Shown: positions 7,186-16,272, numbered from the stretch's first letter. The stretch is DNA of 29,920 nucleotides from DASUCS01 sp036275935 (GCA_036275935.1 DASUCS010000380.1:1-29920), one strand, 5' to 3'. The notes: generated by a model not told the origin, from the letters alone. Translations and numbers: made by a program.

Positions 7186-7944
7186 TCAGAACACCGTGTA
7201 GCCGCCATCGACGACCAGGGTGTCGCCGGTGTGGAAGGAGATCGTCGGGTCCGCGAGGTACACAGCCGCAGGCCCCATCTCGGAGGCGTCCGCCCAACGC
7301 CGGACCGGCGTGCGCGACGTGGTGACCGCGCGGAAGCGCTCGTTCGCGTAGCCGGGGCCGCTCATCTCCGTCAGCGTCCATCCGGGCAGCAGCGCGTTCA
7401 CCCGGATCTGGTGGCGGGCGAGCCCGACCGCGAGCGCGCGCACCAATCCGAGGAGCGCGGTCTTGGACGTGCCGTACGCCTCGTTTCCCGCCGCGCCGTG
7501 AATGGCCGACGTCGACGACACCGCAACGAGCGCACCCCCTTCGCCCTGCTCGACCAACTGCCGCGCCGCGGCCTGCAGTGTGAGGAACGTGCCGTCGAGA
7601 TTGGTGTTCACGACCCGACGCCATTCGGCGAGGTCGACGTCGAGGAACGGGATCCCGCGACCAGTTGCGCCCGCGTTGGCGAACGCCGCGTCGAGGCGTC
7701 CGGCGACGGCCACCGACTTCGCCATGGTCTGCGCGACGCCGTCCGGATCCGTGACGTCACACACGAACGCGTCGGCGATCGCTCCCTGCGCGCGCAGCTT
7801 GTCGACGGCGGCGTCGTTCTTGTCCGCGTCGCGGCCCCAGATCACGATCCGCGCACCCGCGCTGGCACACGCCGTTGCCATCCCCAGCCCGATGCCACCG
7901 TTGCCGCCGGTCACCAACACCACGCGCCCCGCGAGGTCCGTCAT
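7186..7944 (-). CDS. SDR family oxidoreductase
   Basis: This is a 252-aa classical short-chain dehydrogenase/reductase. It has the cofactor motif TGGNGGIG (12-19), NAG (90-92), the catalytic set Asn115, Ser144, Tyr157 and Lys161 (YGTSK), and the C-terminal VVDGGYTVF. An Arg at 38 (WGRD) after the second strand suggests NADP(H) preference, by inference. The substrate is unknown; the acyl-CoA genes on the other strand suggest a 3-hydroxyacyl or related alcohol substrate, but weakly. ATG 7944 is chosen because GAGGAG lies 8 nt upstream; the longer open frame upstream is antisense to the lipase. It is divergent from the lipase across 81 nt. Confidence 0.9.
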   Translation of the reverse strand: MTDLAGRVVLVTGGNGGIGLGMATACASAGARIVIWGRDADKNDAAVDKLRAQGAIADAFVCDVTDPDGVAQTMAKSVAVAGRLDAAFANAGATGRGIPFLDVDLAEWRRVVNTNLDGTFLTLQAAARQLVEQGEGGALVAVSSTSAIHGAAGNEAYGTSKTALLGLVRALAVGLARHQIRVNALLPGWTLTEMSGPGYANERFRAVTTSRTPVRRWADASEMGPAAVYLADPTISFHTGDTLVVDGGYTVF

Positions 7945-8001
7945 CAGTTGCTCCTCGTTCTTCGACGAAGTCGTCACTCTCCCACCTGACCAGGACTCCA
8001 C

Positions 8002-8014
8002 CGGCGCTGCGCCG
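8002..8014. promoter_or_regulatory. CGGCGC-T-GCGCCG dyad in the SDR/lipase divergent region
   Basis: A perfect 6-bp inverted repeat with a one-base centre lies 12 nt before the lipase start in the 81-nt divergent spacer. A second dyad, CTTCG-A-CGAAG, lies closer to the SDR start. Either could be an operator; GC-rich DNA produces such dyads by chance. Confidence 0.25.
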
Positions 8015-8025
8015 AATGAGTTCGG

Positions 8026-9039
8026 ATGCGGCGAGCAGCTCTGGTGGGGTTCTTGTTGGCGACGATGTTGGTCACCCCGAGGGTCGTGGCGCGCACCGCC
8101 AGGAGCGACCCGGCCTTCACGGTGGATCGGGCCACGCTCGATTCGGCGTTGCGCTGCTCGTCGCCGGACCTGCGCTCGCATCCCGAACACGAACCGGTGC
8201 TCCTTGTCCACGGCACCTTCACCAAGGGCGAGGAGCAGTACGCCTGGAACTGGGAGGTGCTCCTGCACGACGAGGGCTTCGACTACTGCACGGTGACCTA
8301 TCCCGACCGCGGCATGGCTGATCAGCAGATCTCGGCGGAGTACATCGCCAACGCGGTGCTGCGCATGCACGAGTGGTCCAAGCGCAAAGTCGACATGGTC
8401 GGTCACAGCCAAGGCGGATCGATGCCGCGCTGGGCAATCAAGTACTGGCCGTCGGTGCAGGCCGACCTCGACGACTTCGTCCCGATCGCCGGACCAGCGC
8501 ACGGAACGAGCGTGGCGAGCCCGTCGAACCCTGGCTTCGATGCGCTCGGCGGGATGCCCCCTGCCTTCTATCAGTTCAGCCCGTCGTCGAACTTCGTGCG
8601 TCACGTCAACCTCGGTGACGAGACGCCCGGGTCGATCGACTACACGAGCATCTACTCGTACACCGACGAGCTCGTGCAACCAGCGTTGCCGGTGCCGACC
8701 GCAGCTCTCGACTACGGCAAGGACAACCCGCACGTCGTCAACGTCAACGTGCAGGACGCGTGCCCCGGTCGCCCCGTCGACCATCTCTCGATCGGCACGA
8801 CCGACCGGTTCGCGATGGCGGTGGCGCTGGACGCGTTCACACATCCCGGGCCGGCCGATCTGACACGAGTTGGTACGACGCTGTGTTCAGTGCCGAACGA
8901 GTACGTCGTGCCCGCCTCCGTCGCGGCCATGCAAGGCGCGTGCTGCGGGCCGACGCCGTCGGACTTCACGGACACGCCGCGCACCACGCAGGAACCGCCG
9001 ATCGCGTCCTATGCGGTGCAACAGGACGGTCAACCGTGA
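8026..9039 (+). CDS. secreted lipase/esterase of the CALB-like alpha/beta-hydrolase family
   Basis: This 337-aa protein has an N-terminal signal peptide (MRRAALVGFLLATMLV, cleavage probably near residues 22-25). The fold is alpha/beta-hydrolase: EPVLLVHGTF holds the oxyanion region, VGHSQGG supplies nucleophile Ser128, IYSYTDELVQP supplies Asp214 and VDHLSIG supplies His253. The TDELVQP segment closely resembles that of Candida antarctica lipase B-type enzymes, so extracellular ester hydrolysis is likely. It has several cysteines, including two pairs near the C-terminus, consistent with an exported protein. No clear ribosome binding site precedes ATG 8026, so it may be leaderless. It is divergent from the SDR gene and convergent with the kinase-like gene. 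Confidence 0.88.
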   Translation: MRRAALVGFLLATMLVTPRVVARTARSDPAFTVDRATLDSALRCSSPDLRSHPEHEPVLLVHGTFTKGEEQYAWNWEVLLHDEGFDYCTVTYPDRGMADQQISAEYIANAVLRMHEWSKRKVDMVGHSQGGSMPRWAIKYWPSVQADLDDFVPIAGPAHGTSVASPSNPGFDALGGMPPAFYQFSPSSNFVRHVNLGDETPGSIDYTSIYSYTDELVQPALPVPTAALDYGKDNPHVVNVNVQDACPGRPVDHLSIGTTDRFAMAVALDAFTHPGPADLTRVGTTLCSVPNEYVVPASVAAMQGACCGPTPSDFTDTPRTTQEPPIASYAVQQDGQP

Positions 9040-9060
9040 CAAACCATGCGGGGCAAGCCG

Positions 9061-9708
9061 TCAGGCGCTGAACGACCACGCGGCATGCGCGGCGGCCGCA
9101 ATGAGATCGACGCAGTCGTCGATCGACAGCATCGTCGAGTCGAGCACGAGGTGGTACAGCGATGGGTCGGCCGGATCCGCCCGGTGGAGCTGTTTGACGT
9201 ACCGAACGCGCGCCGCGTCGGTCTGTTCCAGGTGCTTGCGCGCGACTGCGATGTCCACGCCCTCCCACGCCGCGCCGCGTTCGACTCGGCGTTCGACGGG
9301 GCCGTCGAGGCGCACGTGGTACACCCCAGAGCGACGGCCGAGCGCGATCGCGGCTGCTCGGCCGAGCACGACTGCGCCACCGGACTCGAGCAGATCCTCG
9401 AGCGAGGACAGCACCCGCGCCCGCACGTGCGCCGGCAACGTGCTCGGATCCTCCGGGACGGGGATGTTCCACTCGGCGCTCAGCAGCGCGAGTCCGCGCA
9501 AGAACGTGCTGCGCGGGGCCTCGGCGAGCTCGTCGTCGGTCGCGCGCTCCGACACGTACTGGGGGAGCTCGGGTAGCTGACGGGGTGTCGTGAGCCGATC
9601 GGCGAACGGCAGTTCCAACTTCTTTGCCAACAGCGGAGCGACGATGCTTCCGCCGGCGCCGTAGGTCGCGGAGATCGTCACCAGTCGCGGGGCGTCGTGC
9701 TCGGTCAT
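9061..9708 (-). CDS. cytidylate-kinase-like family protein
   Basis: This 215-aa protein matches the cytidylate kinase-like (AAK6/PF13189-type) family. It has a P-loop variant YGAGGS at residues 16-21 after LVTISA, the segment GGAVVLGRAAA, and DGPVERRVER with the arginine-rich lid region. The classical GxxGxGK(S/T) Lys is absent, as is common in this family, so the substrate is unproven. Its ATG overlaps the TGA of the upstream drug exporter gene by 4 nt (ATGA), with GGAGAG about 6 nt upstream, so the two are co-translated. Why a nucleotide-kinase-like protein follows an exporter is not clear from sequence. Confidence 0.8.
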   Translation of the reverse strand: MTEHDAPRLVTISATYGAGGSIVAPLLAKKLELPFADRLTTPRQLPELPQYVSERATDDELAEAPRSTFLRGLALLSAEWNIPVPEDPSTLPAHVRARVLSSLEDLLESGGAVVLGRAAAIALGRRSGVYHVRLDGPVERRVERGAAWEGVDIAVARKHLEQTDAARVRYVKQLHRADPADPSLYHLVLDSTMLSIDDCVDLIAAAAHAAWSFSA

Positions 9709-11387
9709 GCCAACTCTCCGATCAGTGCCGCTTCGGCGTCGAGGGCCTCCGCTGGTCCGTCGAGGCGATGCTCCTGCGTGTCCACTTGGTCGCGGGGGAT
9801 GAGGAACGACAGCAGGGTGCCGGCGATGATCACGCCGACGGCGAACAGCAGCGCGAACCGCGTTCCCGTGGTGACGCCGTGCTCGATCGCCTTCTGCACC
9901 GTGCTCGCGTCACCCGGCGACAACGAGGGCGGGGGGCTGTAGCCCGAGCCCGCCGTGTGCACGCCGGCGAGCGTGGAGGCTTTCACCGCAGGCGACAACG
10001 CCGATGCCGAGATCTGCGTCGTGGCTGCCTTGATGCTCTGCACGGTGAGCAGTGATCCGATGACCGACACGCCGAGCGCGCTTCCGACCTGTCGCATGGT
10101 GGTGTTCGTACCGCTCGCCACTCCGGAGCTGTCCGCAGGGATCTCCGACAGCACGACGTTGGTGAGCTGCGCGCCGGCGAACCCGATCCCCGCGCCGTAG
10201 AGAGCGAGCCCGGGCAGCAGCGACCACGCCGTGATGTCGAGCGAGATCACGCGCAGGATGAGCATGAGGCCGGTGGCGTAGAGCACGAGCCCGACGCGCA
10301 CGATGTACGTCGTGCCGTAACGGCGGATCAACAACCCTGCGACCTGTGCGCCGATGATCACGAAGATGCCGCTCGGCAGCATCCACAATCCGTTGGTCGC
10401 TGCGGTCAGGTGCTTCGCGTCTTGAAGGAACACGGGCAGCACGAACGACATCCCGAGCTGTCCCATGGCGAGGACCATGCTCGTGAGCAGTCCGTATCGG
10501 TACGTCTTGAGACGGAAGTGCTTGAACTGGAAGAGCGGGTCACCGCCGGCGCGACCCTTGCGCAGCTCGAACCACACGAAGCCACCGAGGACGGCCGCGG
10601 CCAGGGCGAAGATGACCGGGATCATCGAGACCGCCGCGGATGCCTCCCAGAGCACATGCCCGTTGACGGAGAAGTCCTTGAGCGGTGACCACCAGCCGTA
10701 GAGACCGCCCTGACTCAGGGCGAACACCAACAAGAACATGCCCACCGCGATCATCACGGCGCCGGGGAGGTCGATGCGGACCTTCTGGCCGGTGCGCACC
10801 GCACGCTTCATGAAGAGCAACGCGCCGATGACCGCGAGCGGAGCGATGATGACGTTGATGCGGAACGACCATCGCCATGAGTAGTTGGTCGTGAGGAAGC
10901 CGCCGACGACCGGACCGGCCGCGGCCGCGACACCGGCGGTCGCGCCCCACGCGGCGAATGCCGCGGCGCGTTCCTTCCCGCGGAACGTGCTCGAGAGAAT
11001 TGCGAGCGTTGCCGGCAGCATGAACGACGCGCCGATGCCCTCGATCACCGCTTCGCCGAGGATCAGCTCGCCGACCGAGGTCGACACGGATGCGAGCAGC
11101 GAGCCCGCGCCGAACAGCGCAGCGCCGATGATGAAGATCCGTCGGTGGCCGTACACGTCGCCGAGCCGTCCGCCGATGATCAGCAAGGCCGCGAACGTGA
11201 GCGCGTAGCCCGTGATCACCCACTCGAGCGAGGGGAGGTTCGTGTGGAGATCGCGCAGCATCGTCGGGATCGACACGTTCAACACGGTGTTGTCGAGCAC
11301 GACGATGAACGCCGACAGGATGGCGATGACGAGCGTCACCCAACGGGTCGGGTCGACCTCGGGCTCTTCGATCACCGCGGCTGCCAT
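9705..11387 (-). CDS. MFS transporter, DHA2 (EmrB/QacA-type) family
   Basis: This 560-aa, highly hydrophobic protein fits the 14-helix DHA2 drug:proton antiporter family. The first helix region reads LSAFIVVLDNTVLNVSIPTM, and motif A after helix 2 reads GGRLGDVYGHRRI. The glycine/proline-rich antiporter motif C region is AGPVVGGFL. Expected role: proton-driven export of drugs, lipids or other hydrophobic compounds across the cytoplasmic membrane. It is divergent from the SLH protein gene with 147 nt between starts, and it is the first gene of a two-gene unit with the cytidylate-kinase-like gene. No regulator (TetR, MarR) adjoins it, unlike many exporters of this type. Confidence 0.9.
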   Translation of the reverse strand: MAAAVIEEPEVDPTRWVTLVIAILSAFIVVLDNTVLNVSIPTMLRDLHTNLPSLEWVITGYALTFAALLIIGGRLGDVYGHRRIFIIGAALFGAGSLLASVSTSVGELILGEAVIEGIGASFMLPATLAILSSTFRGKERAAAFAAWGATAGVAAAAGPVVGGFLTTNYSWRWSFRINVIIAPLAVIGALLFMKRAVRTGQKVRIDLPGAVMIAVGMFLLVFALSQGGLYGWWSPLKDFSVNGHVLWEASAAVSMIPVIFALAAAVLGGFVWFELRKGRAGGDPLFQFKHFRLKTYRYGLLTSMVLAMGQLGMSFVLPVFLQDAKHLTAATNGLWMLPSGIFVIIGAQVAGLLIRRYGTTYIVRVGLVLYATGLMLILRVISLDITAWSLLPGLALYGAGIGFAGAQLTNVVLSEIPADSSGVASGTNTTMRQVGSALGVSVIGSLLTVQSIKAATTQISASALSPAVKASTLAGVHTAGSGYSPPPSLSPGDASTVQKAIEHGVTTGTRFALLFAVGVIIAGTLLSFLIPRDQVDTQEHRLDGPAEALDAEAALIGELA

Positions 11388-11534
11388 CTCGAACCAGTAT
11401 CGCCTTCACCAAAGTGGACGGCACAGCAAGAGCGACCAGATCAGCGCGAACTGAACGCGACCGCGGGGCTAGTGTCCGCCCCGCTGCGGCGTGCGGAGGG
11501 ATGCGCCGGCGGAGAAACACAAGGTGGACAAAAC

Positions 11535-13424
11535 ATGAGATATCGACGCGGAATCGCCATTTCCGCCCTCGCGGGCGCGGCGATGATCGTGCTTCCAGTC
11601 GTGACGCCCGCGCCGGCGATGGCGGCGTCCAAGCCCGAGGTGATCGCCAGCGGGCTCGACAACCCCGAGAAGCTGTCGTTCGGTCCGGACGGGAAGCTGT
11701 ACGTCGCCGAAGCGGGGCCTGGCGGGACTGCGAACGCAGACCACAGCAACTGCGTGCCCGCGGGTGATCAGGGACAAGAGGCGTGCTTCGGGGCGACGGG
11801 CGCAGTCACGAAGATCAATCTGAGCGACAACTCGAAGAGTCGCGTCGTCCAGGGACTGCCGTCGCTGGGTGGGCCCGGCAGTGAAGGTTCGTCCGGTCCG
11901 ACCGACGTGGCCGTCGCCGCGGACGGAACGATCTACGTCGTCAACAGCCTCGGCACGGACCCGAACGCGCGCGACCAGGCGGGATCTCCGATCACCGAGC
12001 TCGGCACCGTGTGGAGGCAGGGTCCGACCGCGAGCACGCCCTCTCAGTTCGCGGACATCGCGGCGTTCGAGCGCGACAACGATCCCGACAAGAACGAGCC
12101 GCGCGTGCCGGGCGACACCGAGCCGACGACCGACAGCAACCCGTACGCGATGACGATGAAGAGTGACGGCACGCTGCTCGTTGCCGACGCCGGTGCCAAC
12201 GACGTGCTCGGTGTCGACAGCACCGGCACGGTCTCGCTCGTGAGCGCGTTGCCATTCAGGATGGTCGACCCGCCGCCGTTCGTCGTCTGCCAGCCGGGAC
12301 AGGACCCCCAGACCGACCAGTGCATCCCGCCGGGTCAGCAGATGCCGATGCAGCCGGTCCCGACGTCCGTCGAGGTCGTGCCGTCCCAGCTCCCCGCGCC
12401 CGTGGGCACCGACACGGTGTACATCGGACAGCTGACCGGCTTCCCGTTCCCGGTTGGTGGGGCGAACGTCTACAAGCTGAACAGCAACAGCGACAAGCAC
12501 GCCAACCTCGACGTGTTCGAACCGAACCTCACGAACGTCATCGACGTCGCTGTCGCTCCCGACGGCACGATGTACGCGCTCGAATTCGCGTCGAACGGCC
12601 TGCTCGATCCGAACCCACAGCCCGCACTGATCCAGATCCGACCCGACGGCACGCGCAAGGCGTTGCTCAACGGTTCCGATGGTGATCTCGTTGCGCCTGG
12701 CGGCGTCGCGGTCGGTCCGGACGGCATGGTGTACGTCACCAACTGCGCGCTGTGCGGCGCGGGCGCCGGCACGGTCATCAAGGTCGACCCGACCAAGGCT
12801 CGCGACGACGCGACCGCCTCGGCGTGCGATCCGGTCAAGGTTCCTGGCAGCGACTTCGATGACATCACGCAGGACTTCCACCGTGAGGCGATCGAGTGCC
12901 TGGCGTGGTGGGGTCTGGTGCAGGGCAAGACGGCCACGAGCTTCGATCCGACGGCGCTCGTGTCGCGCGGCCAGATGGCGTCGGAGCTCGCCACCCTCAT
13001 GGAGGCGGCAGGCTTCACGCTGCCGAACAACCCGCCGGATGCGTTCCCTGACGACAACGGGTCTCCGCACGAGCACGCCATCAATCAGCTGGCGGCCCTC
13101 GGCGTCCTGCGGGGGTACACGAACGGGAACTTCGGCCCCAACGACAACGTGTCGCGCGCCCAGGTCGCCTCACTGGTCGTGAACGCCGTCACCAAGGTCG
13201 AGGGCGGCCCATTCGTCGGTGCGCCGGATGCCTTCAGTGACGACACCGGTGATGTGCACGAGAACGACATCAACGTCGCAGCCGCACGTGGCTGGGTGAA
13301 CGGTGTCGGCGGCGGCAAGTACAACCCGTCGGGCCTCATGCCTCGAGACCAGGCGGCGTCGGTCATCGCTCGTGCGTTGTCGACGCTCGTCGACGACGGC
13401 AAGGCGACCCCGCCCAGCAGCTGA
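11535..13424 (+). CDS. secreted ScyD/ScyE-like beta-propeller with three C-terminal SLH domains
   Basis: This 629-aa protein has a signal peptide (MRYRRGIAIS...APAMA, cleavage near residue 30). Residues 32-430 are ScyD/ScyE-like beta-propeller repeats recognisable by LSFGPDGKLYVAEAG, VAVAADGTIYVVN, VAVAPDGTMYALE and VAVGPDGMVYVTN. Residues 440-615 hold three S-layer homology domains: SDFDDITQDFHREAIECLAW, DAFPDD...HEHAINQLAALGVLRGY, and DAFSDDTGDVHENDINVAAA. SLH domains normally tether exported proteins to secondary cell-wall polymers, so this is probably displayed on the envelope. ATG 11535 has AAGGTGG 7 nt upstream; the longer upstream frame is antisense to the exporter. Ligand or activity is unknown. 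Confidence 0.85.
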   Translation: MRYRRGIAISALAGAAMIVLPVVTPAPAMAASKPEVIASGLDNPEKLSFGPDGKLYVAEAGPGGTANADHSNCVPAGDQGQEACFGATGAVTKINLSDNSKSRVVQGLPSLGGPGSEGSSGPTDVAVAADGTIYVVNSLGTDPNARDQAGSPITELGTVWRQGPTASTPSQFADIAAFERDNDPDKNEPRVPGDTEPTTDSNPYAMTMKSDGTLLVADAGANDVLGVDSTGTVSLVSALPFRMVDPPPFVVCQPGQDPQTDQCIPPGQQMPMQPVPTSVEVVPSQLPAPVGTDTVYIGQLTGFPFPVGGANVYKLNSNSDKHANLDVFEPNLTNVIDVAVAPDGTMYALEFASNGLLDPNPQPALIQIRPDGTRKALLNGSDGDLVAPGGVAVGPDGMVYVTNCALCGAGAGTVIKVDPTKARDDATASACDPVKVPGSDFDDITQDFHREAIECLAWWGLVQGKTATSFDPTALVSRGQMASELATLMEAAGFTLPNNPPDAFPDDNGSPHEHAINQLAALGVLRGYTNGNFGPNDNVSRAQVASLVVNAVTKVEGGPFVGAPDAFSDDTGDVHENDINVAAARGWVNGVGGGKYNPSGLMPRDQAASVIARALSTLVDDGKATPPSS

Positions 13425-13437
13425 CCCTCACGCTTTT

Positions 13438-13477
13438 CCTGGTACGGGCGGGACACTTCTGTCCCGCCCGTACCAGG
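13438..13477 (+). terminator. long perfect hairpin after the SLH gene
   Basis: An 18-bp perfect stem (arms 13438-13455 and 13460-13477, core GGTACGGGCGGGACA) with a CTTC tetraloop starts 13 nt after the stop. No T-tract follows on the plus strand, so it is a terminator-like hairpin rather than a textbook terminator. Its right arm is also part of the 24-nt element repeated at 16273. Confidence 0.7.
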
Positions 13478-13486
13478 AGAACGATT
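13463..13486 (+). repeat. 24-nt element, copy 1 (upstream of the P-type ATPase)
   Basis: Pattern CCCGCnnGTAnCAGGAGnACGATT; 20 of 24 positions are identical to the copy at 16273-16296. It ends 52 nt before the ATPase start. The last 11 bases recur again as GGAGCACGATT at 13521-13531. Confidence 0.45.
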
Positions 13487-13538
13487 CACTCCCGGGGGGT
13501 GACGGCCCCGGGCCGCGGCGGGAGCACGATTCGGAGTC

Positions 13539-16256
13539 GTGACCGCGATCGCGCCCGCGCCCACGTCCGCTCCCGAGCCCGATGCTTGGCACGGACGGAT
13601 CCCCACCGATGTCGCCGATCAGCTGACGACCGACCTCGAGACGGGGCTGACCGCCGACGAGGCTTCTGCCCGCCTCGCTCGCTATGGACCCAACGCCTTG
13701 CGGAAGGAGGAGGAAGCCTCTCCCTGGAAGGTGGCGGTTGAACAGCTCAAGGACCCGATGAACATCATGCTCGTGGTCGTCGCGATCGTGAGCATGCTGA
13801 TCAAGGAGTACTCGACCGCCGCGGTCGTCGGCCTGCTGGTCGCGCTCAACGTCGTGCTCGGCACCCGACAGGAGCTCAAGGCGCGAGCGAGCGTGAGCGC
13901 GTTGGCCGAGATGCAGATACCGCAAGCGCGCGTGATCCGCGGCGGCGCGCTGACCGCAGTCGCCGCGACGGACGTCGTACCCGGCGATCTCGTCGCGGTG
14001 GAGGCGGGCGACATCGTCGTCGCTGATGGTCGGGTGGTGCGCGCCGCGAACCTCGAAACGCAAGAAGCTGCGCTGACGGGCGAGAGCGCTCCGATCCCGA
14101 AGGGCGTCGACGCGGTTCCGGCGGATGCCGCGCTCGGCGATCGCACGGACATGCTGTTCCAGAACACATCCGTCACACGCGGTACGGCCCAGATGATCGT
14201 CGTCGCGACGGGCATGACGACCGAGGTCGGCAAGATCGCGGGCCTTCTCCAATCCGTCACGCGCACGAAGTCGCCGCTGCAGAAGCAACTCGACGGTCTC
14301 ACCAGGTGGTTGGGTGTCGTCGCGTGGACCGCGCTGGCCATCGTGGTCGTCGCCGGGCTCGTACGCGGTCTCGAGTTCAAGGACCTGCTCTTGCTCGGCG
14401 TCGCGATGGCGATCTCGGCGATTCCCACCGGCATGCCGACGTTCGTGCAGGGAATGTTGTCGTACGGCGCCCGCAAGCTCGCCGACGCTCGGGCCATCGT
14501 GCGGAACCTGACCGACGTCGAAACGCTCGGCGCGACCAGCGCGATCAACACCGACAAGACCGGCACGCTCACCCTCAACCAGATGACGGCGGTGAAGCTG
14601 CTCTACGCAGGTGACTGGTACTCGATCGAGGGCGGCGGCTACGCGAAGCAGGGCGCAGTCCTCGGCGCGGCCGGGCAACCGATCGCCGATTTCGGACCGC
14701 TGTCGATGGCGCTCGTCCTCGCGTGTGACGCGACCGTCAGCGACGACGGTGCGGTCGTCGGTGACCCCACCGAAGCGGCGCTCGTGGTGCTGGGCGCAAA
14801 GCTCGGCGTCGACGCGGAGATCACACGCGCCAAGCTGCCGCGACTCGCCGAGGTCCCGTTCGACTCTGCGTACAAGTACATGGCCACCTTCCACCGGGTG
14901 AACGGCGACAGCGGGCCGGCCATCGTCGAGCTCGTCAAGGGTGCGCCCGACGTCGTGCTCGATCTGTCGACGCGCGCGCTGTGGAACGGTGCCGAGGTCG
15001 ACATCGTCGGCGTGCGCGACGACCTGATGAACGCGAACCGCGAGCTGTCCGAGCAAGGACTGCGGGTGCTCGGGCTCGCGTTCCGGCGTCTCCCCGCGGA
15101 CTCCACGGCGACGATCCAGTCGGATCCACAGGCCCAGGTCGGTGAGCTGGTCTTCGCCGGCCTCATCGGCATCATCGATCCGCTGCGCTCCGAAGCCAAG
15201 GACGCCGTGACCGAAGCGCTCGCCGCCGGGATCGACGTCCGCATGATCACCGGGGACCACGCCATCACCGCGAGCGCGATCGCGAAGCAGCTGGGTCTCG
15301 GTCCTGGTGCGATCACCGGGCCGGAGTTCCAACAGCTCTCCGACGAAGAGTTGACCGACCGGTTGCCGAACCTCCATGTATTCGGTCGGGTCGCGCCCCA
15401 GGACAAGCTCCGGCTCGCGTCGGTGATGCAAGACCAAGGGCTCGTCGTGGCGATGACCGGCGACGCGGTGAACGATGCTGCCGCGCTCAAGAAGGCGGAC
15501 ATCGGTGTCGCGATGGGCAGCGGTAGTGAGGTGTCCAAGCAGGCGGCGAAGATGGTTCTCACCGACGACAACTTCGCCACGCTCGTGCGTGCGGTTGCCC
15601 TCGGTCGCGACATCTTCCTCAAGATCACGTCGTACATCCGGTACCAGATGAGCCAGCTGTTCGGGCTCGTCTCGCTGTTCCTGCTCGCGACGATCTTCAA
15701 CGTGAACCAGGGCGTCGCCCTTCAGCCGATGATGGTGATCTGGCTGAACTTCTTCGTGGCGGTGTTCCCTGTCGTTGCGATCATGACCGACGAGCCGGAT
15801 CCCACCGTGATGCGCAGCAAGCCTCGCGACCCGAGCGTCCCGATCTTCAACCGGACGACTGGGCCGCGGTGGGTGGCCTACGGACTCATCCTCGGAGCGG
15901 CATCGATCGTCCCGCTCGTCTGGGGTCCGGATCACCCGAGCATCGGCCAACCGTCCGTGTCGATGACGATGACGTTCTGCGTCATGGGCATCGGAACCGC
16001 GGTGTCCGGCTTCGTGATGCGGCACAACCTCGCGCCGGCGGTCACGCAGCCCTTGCTGCGTTTCGCGGCAGTGCTCGGCGCGGGTGCGATGTTCGTCGTC
16101 TTCGCCACGCAATTCGGTTTCCTGCAGCGGTGGTTGCTCACCACCTCACTCAACAAGTCGGAATGGGGCGTGGTCCTCGGCCTCGCGCTCGTGATGCCTC
16201 TGGTGGTCGAGATCGACAAGTGGATCCAACGTTCTCGTCACCACGCTCACGCGTGA
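13539..16256 (+). CDS. P2-type cation-transporting ATPase with atypical ion-site residues
   Basis: This 905-aa P-type ATPase has an N-terminal cation-ATPase domain, an actuator motif TGES (180-183), phosphorylation site DKTGTLT (Asp339), nucleotide-domain KGAPD (467-471), and hinge TGD (571) and TGDAVNDAAAL (640-650). The hinge is usually TGDGVNDAPAL, so Gly and Pro are both replaced by Ala. By overall layout it is closest to PMR1/SERCA-like P2A pumps. However, helix M4 reads IPTGMP instead of IPEGLP, M5 reads RYQMSQLFGL, and M6 reads WLNFFVAVFP, so most calcium ligands of SERCA are missing. The transported ion is therefore uncertain. GTG 13539 lacks a well-spaced ribosome binding site, but it is the only start consistent with the N-domain. 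Confidence 0.88.
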   Translation: MTAIAPAPTSAPEPDAWHGRIPTDVADQLTTDLETGLTADEASARLARYGPNALRKEEEASPWKVAVEQLKDPMNIMLVVVAIVSMLIKEYSTAAVVGLLVALNVVLGTRQELKARASVSALAEMQIPQARVIRGGALTAVAATDVVPGDLVAVEAGDIVVADGRVVRAANLETQEAALTGESAPIPKGVDAVPADAALGDRTDMLFQNTSVTRGTAQMIVVATGMTTEVGKIAGLLQSVTRTKSPLQKQLDGLTRWLGVVAWTALAIVVVAGLVRGLEFKDLLLLGVAMAISAIPTGMPTFVQGMLSYGARKLADARAIVRNLTDVETLGATSAINTDKTGTLTLNQMTAVKLLYAGDWYSIEGGGYAKQGAVLGAAGQPIADFGPLSMALVLACDATVSDDGAVVGDPTEAALVVLGAKLGVDAEITRAKLPRLAEVPFDSAYKYMATFHRVNGDSGPAIVELVKGAPDVVLDLSTRALWNGAEVDIVGVRDDLMNANRELSEQGLRVLGLAFRRLPADSTATIQSDPQAQVGELVFAGLIGIIDPLRSEAKDAVTEALAAGIDVRMITGDHAITASAIAKQLGLGPGAITGPEFQQLSDEELTDRLPNLHVFGRVAPQDKLRLASVMQDQGLVVAMTGDAVNDAAALKKADIGVAMGSGSEVSKQAAKMVLTDDNFATLVRAVALGRDIFLKITSYIRYQMSQLFGLVSLFLLATIFNVNQGVALQPMMVIWLNFFVAVFPVVAIMTDEPDPTVMRSKPRDPSVPIFNRTTGPRWVAYGLILGAASIVPLVWGPDHPSIGQPSVSMTMTFCVMGIGTAVSGFVMRHNLAPAVTQPLLRFAAVLGAGAMFVVFATQFGFLQRWLLTTSLNKSEWGVVLGLALVMPLVVEIDKWIQRSRHHAHA

Positions 16257-16272
16257 GCGAGGACCTCTCGTT

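Noticed and set aside
13428..16112. 894-aa minus-strand open frame opposite the P-type ATPase
   Set aside because: It is Arg/His/Asp-rich low-complexity sequence, the typical antisense of a high-GC gene; the plus strand has all P-type ATPase motifs.
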